Origin: Diadophis punctatus similis
Taxonomy: Eukaryota > Chordata > Lepidosauria > Squamata > Dipsadidae
Assembly (NCBI GenBank): GCA_023053685.1
Contig: JALIGW010000140.1
Span: 62,001-126,000 of the forward strand
Reading direction: 5' to 3'
DNA length: 64,000 bases
Below the pieces are notes generated by a model, which saw nothing but the letters and a program-made list of their open reading frames with translations, had not been told where the DNA came from and searched no databases. Shown here piece after piece: positions 20,500 to 32,120 of this stretch. The position numbers and the translations under genes were made by a program. The stretch's first letter is position 1; the number at the start of each line of letters is the position of its first letter.

Positions 20500-22325
20500 G
20501 CCTTAGGATTCAATTCAGCCCAAAAACATCACTTTTGACAAACACCTCAGAAATGAAAAAGAAACACATATTCCTGTTCCCCACGGGCTGGAAAGCCGAA
20601 TTCTCACTTGATTTTCGATTCCAAGCCTTCCCTGAAGAGCTAGCCCAAGGTCTAACACAGCATTCGCCTTATTTCTCAATTCAGCCCAAAAACATCACTT
20701 TTGACAAACACCTCAGAAATGAAAAAGAAACACATATTCCTGTTCCCCACGGGCTGGAAAGCTGAATTCTCGCTCAATTTTTGATTCTGACCTTTCCCTG
20801 AAGAGCTAGCCCAAGGTCTAACACAGCATTCGCCTTATTTCTCAATTCAGCCCAAAAACATCACTTTTGACAAACACCTCAGAAATGAAAATGAAACACA
20901 TATTCCTGTTCCCCACAGGCTGGAAAGCTGAATTCTCGCTTGATTTTTGATTCCGAGCCTACCCTGAAAAGCTAGCCCAAAGTCTAACACAGCATTCGCC
21001 TTAGGATTCAATTCAGCCCAAAAACATCACTTTTGACAAACACCTCAGAAATGAAAAAGAAACACATATTCCTGTTCCCCACGGGCTGGAAAGCCGAATT
21101 CTCGCTCAATTTTTGATTCCGACCTTTCCCTGAAGAGCTAGCCCAAGGTCTAACACAGCATTCGCCTTATTTCTCAATTCAGCCCAAAAACATCACTTTT
21201 GACAAACACCTCAGAAATGAAAAAGAAACACATATTCCTGTTCCCCACAGGCTGGAAAGCCGAATTCTCACTCAATTTTTGATTCTGACCTTTCCCTGAA
21301 GAGCTAGCCCAAGGTCTAACACAGCATTCTCCTTATTTCTCAATTCAGCCCAAAAACATCACTTTTGACAAACACCTCAGAAATGAAAATGAAACACATA
21401 TTCCTGTTCCCCACAGGCTGGAAAGCTGAATTCTCGCTTGATTTTTGATTCCGAGCCTACCCTGAAAAGCTAGCCCAAAGTCTAACACAGCATTCGCCTT
21501 AGGATTCAATTCAGCCCAAAAACATCACTTTTGACAAACACCTCAGAAATGAAAAAGAAACACATATTCCTGTTCCCCATGGGCTGGAAAGCTGAATTCT
21601 CGCTTGATTATTGATTCCGACCTTTCCCTGAAGAGCTAGCCCAAGGTCTAACACTGCATTCTCCTTATTTCTCAATTCAGCCCAAAAACATCACTTTTGA
21701 CAAACACCTCAGAAATGAAAATGAAACACATATTCCTGTTCCCCACAGGCTGGAAAGCTGAATTCTCGCTTGATTTTTGATTCCGAGCCTACCCTGAAAA
21801 GCTAGCCCAAAGTCTAACACAGCATTCGCCTTAGGATTCAATTCAGCCCAAAAACATCACTTTTGACAAACACCTCAGAAATGAAAATGAAACACATATT
21901 CCTGTTCCCCACAGGCTGGAAAGCTGAATTCTCGCTTGATTTTTGATTCCGAGCCTACCCTGAAAAGCTAGCCCAAAGTCTAACACAGCATTCGCCTTAG
22001 GATTCAATTCAGCCCAAAAACATCACTTTTGACAAACACCTCAGAAATGAAAAAGAAACACATATTCCTGTTCCCCATGGGCTGGAAAGCTGAATTCTTG
22101 CTTGATTATTGATTCTGACCTTTCCCTGAAGAGCTAGCGCAAGGTCTAACACAGCATTCGCCTTATTTCTCAATTCAGCCCAAAAACATCACTTTTGACA
22201 AACACCTCAGAAATGAAAAAGAAACACATATTCCTGTTCCCCACGGGCTGGAAAGCCGAATTCTCGCTCAATTTTTGATTCTGACCTTTCCCTGAAGAGC
22301 TAGCGCAAGGTCTAACACAGCATTC
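20500..22325 (+). repeat. 1,826-bp eleven-unit HOR, tandem copy 1
   Basis: Eleven full 166-bp units starting with an R unit (20,524). It ends in two 'tagcgcaag' units, the last with a P tail ('ccttaggattc' near 22,325). The R unit recurs at 22,350, giving 1,826 bp. There is no short or GTG unit in it. Confidence 0.87.
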
Positions 22326-24151
22326 GCCTTAGGATTCAATTCAGCCCAAAAACATCACTTTTGACAAACACCTCAGAAATGAAAAAGAAACACATATTCC
22401 TGTTCCCCACGGGCTGGAAAGCCGAATTCTCACTTGATTTTCGATTCCAAGCCTTCCCTGAAGAGCTAGCCCAAGGTCTAACACAGCATTCGCCTTATTT
22501 CTCAATTCAGCCCAAAAACATCACTTTTGACAAACACCTCAGAAATGAAAAAGAAACACATATTCCTGTTCCCCACGGGCTGGAAAGCTGAATTCTCGCT
22601 CAATTTTTGATTCTGACCTTTCCCTGAAGAGCTAGCCCAAGGTCTAACACAGCATTCGCCTTATTTCTCAATTCAGCCCAAAAACATCACTTTTGACAAA
22701 CACCTCAGAAATGAAAATGAAACACATATTCCTGTTCCCCACAGGCTGGAAAGCTGAATTCTCGCTTGATTTTTGATTCCGAGCCTACCCTGAAAAGCTA
22801 GCCCAAAGTCTAACACAGCATTCGCCTTAGGATTCAATTCAGCCCAAAAACATCACTTTTGACAAACACCTCAGAAATGAAAAAGAAACACATATTCCTG
22901 TTCCCCACGGGCTGGAAAGCCGAATTCTCGCTCAATTTTTGATTCCGACCTTTCCCTGAAGAGCTAGCCCAAGGTCTAACACAGCATTCGCCTTATTTCT
23001 CAATTCAGCCCAAAAACATCACTTTTGACAAACACCTCAGAAATGAAAAAGAAACACATATTCCTGTTCCCCACAGGCTGGAAAGCCGAATTCTCACTCA
23101 ATTTTTGATTCTGACCTTTCCCTGAAGAGCTAGCCCAAGGTCTAACACAGCATTCTCCTTATTTCTCAATTCAGCCCAAAAACATCACTTTTGACAAACA
23201 CCTCAGAAATGAAAATGAAACACATATTCCTGTTCCCCACAGGCTGGAAAGCTGAATTCTCGCTTGATTTTTGATTCCGAGCCTACCCTGAAAAGCTAGC
23301 CCAAAGTCTAACACAGCATTCGCCTTAGGATTCAATTCAGCCCAAAAACATCACTTTTGACAAACACCTCAGAAATGAAAAAGAAACACATATTCCTGTT
23401 CCCCATGGGCTGGAAAGCTGAATTCTCGCTTGATTATTGATTCCGACCTTTCCCTGAAGAGCTAGCCCAAGGTCTAACACTGCATTCTCCTTATTTCTCA
23501 ATTCAGCCCAAAAACATCACTTTTGACAAACACCTCAGAAATGAAAATGAAACACATATTCCTGTTCCCCACAGGCTGGAAAGCTGAATTCTCGCTTGAT
23601 TTTTGATTCCGAGCCTACCCTGAAAAGCTAGCCCAAAGTCTAACACAGCATTCGCCTTAGGATTCAATTCAGCCCAAAAACATCACTTTTGACAAACACC
23701 TCAGAAATGAAAATGAAACACATATTCCTGTTCCCCACAGGCTGGAAAGCTGAATTCTCGCTTGATTTTTGATTCCGAGCCTACCCTGAAAAGCTAGCCC
23801 AAAGTCTAACACAGCATTCGCCTTAGGATTCAATTCAGCCCAAAAACATCACTTTTGACAAACACCTCAGAAATGAAAAAGAAACACATATTCCTGTTCC
23901 CCATGGGCTGGAAAGCTGAATTCTTGCTTGATTATTGATTCTGACCTTTCCCTGAAGAGCTAGCGCAAGGTCTAACACAGCATTCGCCTTATTTCTCAAT
24001 TCAGCCCAAAAACATCACTTTTGACAAACACCTCAGAAATGAAAAAGAAACACATATTCCTGTTCCCCACGGGCTGGAAAGCCGAATTCTCGCTCAATTT
24101 TTGATTCTGACCTTTCCCTGAAGAGCTAGCGCAAGGTCTAACACAGCATTC
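22326..24151 (+). repeat. 1,826-bp eleven-unit HOR, tandem copy 2
   Basis: This is the second copy, running on at its right end into a normal Q tail, short unit (24,317) and GTG unit. Together with the sequence up to about 24,765 it also forms copy 1 of a pair with 26,300-28,739. Confidence 0.87.
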
Positions 24152-26299
24152 GCCTTATTTCTCAATTCAGCCCAAAAACATCACTTTTGACAAACACCTC
24201 AGAAATGAAAAAGAAACACATATTCCTGTTCCCCACGGGCTGGAAAGCCGAATTCTCGCTCAATTTTTGATTCCGACCTTTCCCTGAAGAGCTAGCCCAA
24301 GGTCTAACACAGCATTCTCAATTCAGCCAAAAAACATGACTTTTGACAAACACCTCAGAAATGAAAATGAAACACATATTCGTGTTCCGCACAGGCTGGA
24401 AAGCCGAATTCTCGCTTGATTTTTGATTCCGACCTTTCCCTGAAGAGCTAGCCCAGGGTCTAACACAGCATTCGCCTTATTTCTCAATTCAGCCCAAAAA
24501 CATCACTTTTGACAAACACCTCAGAAATGAAAAAGAAACACATATTCCTGTTCCCCACAGGCTGGAAAGCCGAATTCTCGCTTGATTTTTGATTCCGACC
24601 TTTCCCTGAAGACCTAGCCCAAGGTCTAACACAGCATTCGCCTTATTTCTCAATTCAGCCCAAAAACATCACTTTTGGCAAACACCTCAGAAATGAAAAA
24701 GAAACACATATTCCTGTTCCCCACGGGCTGGAAAGCCGAATTCTCACTCAATTTTTGATTCTGACCTTTCCCTGAAGAGCTAGCCCAAGGTCTAACACAG
24801 CATTCTCCTTATTTCTCAATTCAGCCCAAAAACATCACTTTTGACAAACACCTCAGAAATGAAAATGAAACACATATTCCTGTTCCCCACAGGCTGGAAA
24901 GCTGAATTCTCGCTTGATTTTTGATTCCGAGCCTACCCTGAAAAGCTAGCCCAAAGTCTAACACAGCATTCGCCTTAGGATTCAATTCAGCCCAAAAACA
25001 TCACTTTTGACAAACACCTCAGAAATGAAAAAGAAACACATATTCCTGTTCCCCATGGGCTGGAAAGCTGAATTCTCGCTTGATTATTGATTCCGAGCCT
25101 ACCCTGAAAAGCTAGCCCAAAGTCTAACACAGCATTCGCCTTAGGATACAATTCAGCCCAAAAACATCACTTTTGACAAACACCTCAGAAATGAAAATGA
25201 AACACATATTCCTGTTCCCCACAGGATGGAAAGCTGAATTCTCGCTTGATTTTTGATTCCGAGCCTACCCTGAAAAGCTAGCCCAAAGTCTAACACAGCA
25301 TTCGCCTTAGGATTCAATTCAGCCCAAAAACATCACTTTTGACAAACACCTCAGAAATGAAAATGAAACACATATTCCTGTTCCCCACAGGCTGGAAAGC
25401 TGAATTCTCGCTTGATTTTTGATTCCGAGCCTACCCTGAAAAGCTAGCCCAAAGTCTAACACAGCATTCGCCTTAGGATTCAATTCAGCCCAAAAACCTC
25501 ACTATTGACAAACACCTCAGAAATGAAAAAGAAACACATATTCCTGTTCCCCATGGGCTGGAAAGCCGAATTCTCGCTTGATTATTGATTCTGACCTTTC
25601 CCTGAAGAGCTAGCGCAAGGTCTAACACAGCATTCGCCTTATTTCTCAATTCAGCCCAAAAACATCACTTTTGACAAACACCTCAGAAATGAAAAAGAAA
25701 CACATATTCCTGTTCCCCACGGGCTGGAAAGCCGAATTCTCGCTCAATTTTTGATTCCGACCTTTCCCTGAAAAGCTAGCCCAAAGTCTAACACAGCATT
25801 CGCCTTAGGATTCAATTCAGCCCAAAAACATCACTTTTGGCAAACACCTCAGAAATGAAAAAGAAACACATATTCCTGTTCCCCACGGGCTGGAAAGCCG
25901 AATTCTCGCTCAATTTTTGATTCCGACCTTTCCCTGAAGAGCTAGCCCAAGGTCTAACACAGCATTCGCCTTATTTCTCAATTCAGCCCAAAAACATCAC
26001 TTTTGACAAACACCTCAGAAATGAAAAAGAAACACATATTCCTGTTCCCCACAGGCTGGAAAGCCGAATTCTCGCTTGATTTTTGATTCCGACCTTTCCC
26101 TGAAGACCTAGCCCAAGGTCTAACACAGCATTCGCCTTATTTCTCAATTCAGCCCAAAAACATCACTTTTGGCAAACACCTCAGAAATGAAAAAGAAACA
26201 CATATTCCTGTTCCCCACGGGCTGGAAAGCCGAATTCTCGCTCAATTTTTGATTCCGAGCCTACCCTGAAAAGCTAGCCCAAAGTCTAACACAGCATTC
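24152..26299 (+). repeat. Block joining the 1,826-bp tandem to its distal copy
   Basis: It contains a short unit, a GTG unit, then units shared with 17.3-18.5 kb up to about 25,473, then 'aaacctcactattgac' (25,497) as at 13,576. A chimeric unit with a Q centre and P tail is near 25,770, as at 18,640, but here it leads into a 'cttttggcaaac' unit. Confidence 0.75.
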
Positions 26300-28739
26300 G
26301 CCTTAGGATTCAATTCAGCCCAAAAACATCACTTTTGACAAACACCTCAGAAATGAAAAAGAAACACATATTCCTGTTCCCCACGGGCTGGAAAGCCGAA
26401 TTCTCACTTGATTTTCGATTCCAAGCCTTCCCTGAAGAGCTAGCCCAAGGTCTAACACAGCATTCGCCTTATTTCTCAATTCAGCCCAAAAACATCACTT
26501 TTGACAAACACCTCAGAAATGAAAAAGAAACACATATTCCTGTTCCCCACGGGCTGGAAAGCTGAATTCTCGCTCAATTTTTGATTCTGACCTTTCCCTG
26601 AAGAGCTAGCCCAAGGTCTAACACAGCATTCGCCTTATTTCTCAATTCAGCCCAAAAACATCACTTTTGACAAACACCTCAGAAATGAAAATGAAACACA
26701 TATTCCTGTTCCCCACAGGCTGGAAAGCTGAATTCTCGCTTGATTTTTGATTCCGAGCCTACCCTGAAAAGCTAGCCCAAAGTCTAACACAGCATTCGCC
26801 TTAGGATTCAATTCAGCCCAAAAACATCACTTTTGGACAAACACCTCAGAAATGAAAAAGAAACACATATTCCTGTTCCCACGGGCTGGAAAGCCGAATT
26901 CTCGCTCAATTTTTGATTCCGACCTTTCCCTGAAGAGCTAGCCCAAGGTCTAACACAGCATTCGCCTTATTTCTCAATTCAGCCCAAAAACATCACTTTT
27001 GACAAACACCTCAGAAATGAAAAAGAAACACATATTCCTGTTTCCCCACAGGCTGGAAAGCCGAATTCTCACTCAATTTTTGATTCTGACCTTTCCCTGA
27101 AGAGCTAGCCCAAGGTCTAACACAGCATTCTCCTTATTTCTCAATTCAGCCCAAAAACATCACTTTTGACAAACACCTCAGAAATGAAAATGAAACACAT
27201 ATTCCTGTTCCCCACAGGCTGGAAAGCTGAATTCTCGCTTGATTTTGATTCCGAGCTACCCTGAAAAGCTAGCCCAAAGTCTAACACAGCATTCGCCTTA
27301 GGATTCAATTCAGCCCAAAAACATCACTTTTGACAAACACCTCAGAAATGAAAAAGAAACACATATTCCTGTTCCCCATGGGCTGGAAAGCTGAATTCTC
27401 GCTTGATTATTGATTCCGACCTTTCCCTGAAGAGCTAGCCCAAGGTCTAACACTGCATTCTCCTTATTTTCTCAATTCAGCCCAAAAACATCACTTTTGA
27501 CAAACACCTCAGAAATGAAAATGAAACACATATTCCTGTTCCCCACAGGCTGGAAAGCTGAATTCTCGCTTGATTTTTGATTCCGAGCCTACCCTGAAAA
27601 GCTAGCCCAAAGTCTAACACAGCATTCGCCTTAGGATTCAATTCAGCCCAAAAACATCACTTTTGACAAACACCTCAGAAATGAAAATGAAACACATATT
27701 CCTGTTCCCCACAGGCTGGAAAGCTGAATTCTCGCTTGATTTTTGATTCCGAGCCTACCCTGAAAAGCTAGCCCAAAGTCTAACACAGCATTCGCCTTAG
27801 GATTCAATTCAGCCCAAAAAACATCACTTTTGACAAACACCTCAGAAATGAAAAAGAAACACATATTCCTGTTCCCCATGGGCTGGAAAGCTGAATTCTT
27901 GCTTGATTATTGATTCTGACCTTTCCCTGAAGAGCTAGCGCAAGGTCTAACACAGCATTCGCCTTATTTCTCAATTCAGCCCAAAAACATCACTTTTGAC
28001 AAACACCTCAGAAATGAAAAAGAAACACATATTCCTGTTCCCCACGGGCTGGAAAGCCGAATTCTCGCTCAATTTTTGATTCTGACCTTTCCCTGAAGAG
28101 CTAGCGCAAGGTCTAACACAGCATTCGCCTTATTTCTCAATTCAGCCCAAAAACATCACTTTTGACAAACACCTCAGAAATGGAAAAGAAACACATATTC
28201 CTGTTCCCCACGGGCTGGAAAGCCGAATTCTCGCTCAATTTTTGATTCCGACCTTTCCCTGAAGAGCTAGCCCAAGGTCTAACACAGCATTCTCAATTCA
28301 GCCAAAAAACATGACTTTTGACAAACACCTCAGAAATGAAAATGAAACACATATTCGTGTTCCGCACAGGCTGGAAAGCCGAATTCTCGCTTGATTTTTG
28401 ATTCCGACCTTTCCCTGAAGAGCTAGCCCAGGGTCTAACACAGCATTCGCCTTATTTCTCAATTCAGCCCAAAAACATCACTTTTGACAAACACCTCAGA
28501 AATGAAAAAGAAACACATATTCCTGTTCCCCACAGGCTGGAAAGCCGAATTCTCGCTTGATTTTTGATTCCGACCTTTCCCTGAAGACCTAGCCCAAGGT
28601 CTAACACAGCATTCGCCTTATTTCTCAATTCAGCCCAAAAACATCACTTTTGGCAAACACCTCAGAAATGAAAAAGAAACACATATTCCTGTTCCCCACG
28701 GGCTGGAAAGCCGAATTCTCACTCAATTTTTGATTCCGA
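26300..28739 (+). repeat. 2.4-kb block, copy 2 of the 22.3-24.8 kb block
   Basis: The offset to 22,326-24,765 is 3,974 bp at the left end and 3,975 at the right, after seven one-base indels that sum to +1. Apart from those indels and 'aaatggaaaag' at 28,183, the order of units and rare variants is the same. The copies part near 28,737, where this one reads 'ttccgacc' instead of 'ttctgacc'. Confidence 0.85.
26831..28185 (+). other. Cluster of one-base indels, probable consensus errors
   Basis: Within 1 kb there are an extra G near 26,835, a missing C near 26,880, an extra T near 27,042, a missing T near 27,246, a missing C near 27,256, an extra T near 27,468 and an extra A near 27,818. All but the 'ttttgga' and 'gagctacc' cases lie in runs of three or more identical bases, and those two are also run-length changes. 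The remaining 63 kb shows one such event (16,748). The paralogous copy at 22.8-24.3 kb has none. This pattern is typical of low-coverage or unpolished long-read consensus (inference). Confidence 0.75.
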
Positions 28740-31700
28740 CCTTTCCCTGAAGAGCTAGCCCAAGGTCTAACACAGCATTCGCCTTATTTCTCAATTCAGC
28801 CCAAAAACATCACTTTTGACAAACACCTCAGAAATGAAAATGAAACACATATTCCTGTTCCCCACAGGCTGGAAAGCTGAATTCTCGCTTGATTTTTGAT
28901 TCCGAGCCTACCCTGAAAAGCTAGCCCAAAGTCTAACACAGCATTTGCCTTAGGATTCAATTCAGCCCAAAAACATCACTTTTGACAAACACCTCAGAAA
29001 TGAAAAAGAAACACATATTCCTGTTCCCCACGGGCTGGAAAGCCGAATTCTCGCTTGATTTTCGATTCCAAGCCTTCCCTGAAGAGCTAGCCCAAGGTCT
29101 AACACAGCATTCGCCTTATTTCTCAATTCAGCCCAAAAACATCACTTTTGACAAACACCTCAGAAATGAAAAAGAAACACATATTCCTGTTCCCCACGGG
29201 CTGGAAAGCTGAATTCTCGCTCAATTTTTGATTCCGACCTTTCCCTGAAGAGCTAGCCCAAGGTCTAACACAGCATTCGCCTTATTTCTCAATTCAGCCC
29301 AAAAACATCACTTTTGACAAACACCTCAGAAATGAAAATGAAACACATATTCCTGTTCCCCACGGGGTGGAAAGCTGAATTCTCGCTTGATTTTTGATTC
29401 CGAGCCTACCCTGAAAAGCTAGCCCAAAGTCTAACACAGCATTCGCCTTAGGATTCAATTCAGCCCAAAAACATCACTTTTGACAAACACCTCAGAAATG
29501 AAAATGAAACACATATTCCTGTTCCCCACAGGATGGAAAGCTGAATTCTCGCTTGATTTTTGATTCCGAGCCTACCCTGAAAAGCTAGCCCAAAGTCTAA
29601 CACAGCATTCGACTTAGGATTCAATTCAGCCCAAAAACATCACTTTTGACAAACACCTCAGAAATGAAAATGAAACACATATTCCTGTTCCCCAGAGGCT
29701 GGAAAGCTGAATTCTCGCTTGATTTTTGATTCCGAGCCTACCCTGAAAAGCTAGCCCAAAGTCTAACACAGCATTCGCCTTAGGATTCAATTCAGCCCAA
29801 AAACATCACTATTGACAAACACCTCAGAAATGAAAAAGAAACACATATTCCTGTTCCCCATGGGCTGGAAAGCCGAATTCTCGCTTGATTATTGATTCTG
29901 ACCTTTCCCTGAAGAGCTAGCGCAAGGTCTAACACAGCATTCGCCTTATTTCTCAATTCAGCCCAAAAACATCACTTTTGACAAACACCTCAGAAATGAA
30001 AAAGAAACACATATTCCTGTTCCCCACGGGCTGGAAAGCCGAATTCTCGCTCAATTTTTGATTCCGACCTTTCCCTGAAGAGCTAGCCCAAGGTCTAACA
30101 CAGCATTCGCCTCAGTTCTCAATTCAGCCAAAAAACATGACTTTTGACAAACACCTCAGAAATGAAAATGAAACACATATTCGTGTTCCGCACAGGCTGG
30201 AAAGCCGAATTCTCGCTTGATTTTTGATTCCGACCTTTCCCTGAAGAGCTAGCCCAAGGTCTAACACAGCATTCGCCTTATTTCTCAATTCAGCCCAAAA
30301 ACATCACTTTTGACAAACACCTCAGAAATGAAAAAGAAACACATATTCCTGTTCCCCACAGGCTGGAAAGCCGAATTCTCGCTTGATTTTTGATTCCGAC
30401 CTTTCCCTGAAGACCTAGCCCAAGGTCTAACACAGCATTCGCCTTATTTCTCAATTCAGCCCAAAAACATCACTTTTGGCAAACACCTCAGAAATGAAAA
30501 AGAAACACATATTCCTGTTCCCCACGGGCTGGAAAGCCGAATTCTCGCTCAATTTTTGATTCCGAGCCTACCCTGAAAAGCTAGCCCAAAGTCTAACACA
30601 GCATTCGCCTTAGGATTCAATTCAGCCCAAAAACATCACTTTTGACAAACACCTCAGAAATGAAAAAGAAACACATATTCCTGTTCCCCACGGGCTGGAA
30701 AGCCGAATTCTCGCTTGATTTTCGATTCCAAGCCTTCCCTGAAGAGCTAGCCCAAGGTCTAACACAGCATTCGCCTTATTACTCAATTCAGCCCAAAAAC
30801 ATCACTTTTGACAAACACCTCAGAAATGAAAAAGAAACACATATTCCTGTTCCCCACGGGCTGGAAAGCTGAATTCTCGCTCAATTTTTGATTCTGACCT
30901 TTCCCTGAAGAGCTAGCCCAAGGTCTAACACAGCATTCGCCTTATTTCTCAATTCAGCCCAAAAACATCACTTTTGACAAACACCTCAGAAATGAAAATG
31001 AAACACATATTCCTGTTCCCCACAGGCTGGAAAGCTGAATTCTCGCTTGATTTTTGATTCCGAGCCTACCCTGAAAAGCTAGCCCAAAGTCTAACACAGC
31101 ATTCTCCTTAGGATTCAATTCAGCCCAAAAACATCACTTTTGACAAACACCTCAGAAATGAAAAAGAAACACATATTCCTGTTCCCCACGGGCTGGAAAG
31201 CCGAATTCTCGCTCAATTTTTGATTCCGACCTTTCCCTGAAGAGCTAGCCCAAGGTCTAACACAGCATTCGCCTTATTTCTCAATTCAGCCCAAAAACAT
31301 CACTTTTGACAAACACCTCAGAAATGAAAAAGAAACACATATTCCTGTTCCCCACAGGCTGGAAAGCCGAATTCTCACTCAATTTTTGATTCTGACCTTT
31401 CCCTGAAGAGCTAGCCCAAGGTCTAACACAGCATTCTCCTTATTTCTCAATTCAGCCCAAAAACATCACTTTTGACAAACACCTCAGAAATGAAAATGAA
31501 ACACATATTCCTGTTCCCCACAGGCTGGAAAGCTGAATTCTCGCTTGATTTTTGATTCCGAGCCTACCCTGAAAAGCTAGCCCAAAGTCTAACACAGCAT
31601 TCGCCTTAGGATTCAATTCAGCCCAAAAACATCACTTTTGACAAACACCTCAGAAATGAAAAAGAAACACATATTCCTGTTCCCCATGGGCTGGAAAGCT

Positions 31701-32120
31701 TAATTCTCGCTTGATTATTGATTCCGAGCCTACCCTGAAAAGCTAGCCCAAAGTCTAACACAGCATTCGCCTTAGGATACAATTCAGCCCAAAAACATCA
31801 CTTTTGACAAACACCTCAGAAATGAAAATGAAACACATATTCCTGTTCCCCACAGGATGGAAAGCTGAATTCTCGCTTGATTTTTGATTCCGAGCCTACC
31901 CTGAAAAGCTAGCCCAAAGTCTAACACAGCATTCGCCTTAGGATTCAATTCAGCCCAAAAACATCACTTTTGACAAACACCTCAGAAATGAAAATGAAAC
32001 ACATATTCCTGTTCCCCACAGGCTGGAAAGCTGAATTCTCGCTTGATTTTTGATTCCGAGCCTACCCTGAAAAGCTAGCCCAAAGTCTAACACAGCATTC
32101 GCCTTAGGATTCAATTCAGC
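27520..32120 (+). repeat. 4.7-kb block, copy 2 of the 8.8-13.6 kb block
   Basis: This is the partner of 8,800-13,570. It has one additional P unit near 29.3-29.5 kb with a private 'cacggggtgg' (29,361). Other private variants are 'cccagaggctgg' (29,692), 'ccttattactc' (30,777) and 'aaagcttaattc' (31,698), the last of which destroys an EcoRI site. Confidence 0.8.

Noticed and set aside
27643..27879. Reverse-strand 78-codon open frame
   Set aside because: It exists only because of the extra A near 27,818 in the indel cluster. The paralogous copy without that base does not hold it.
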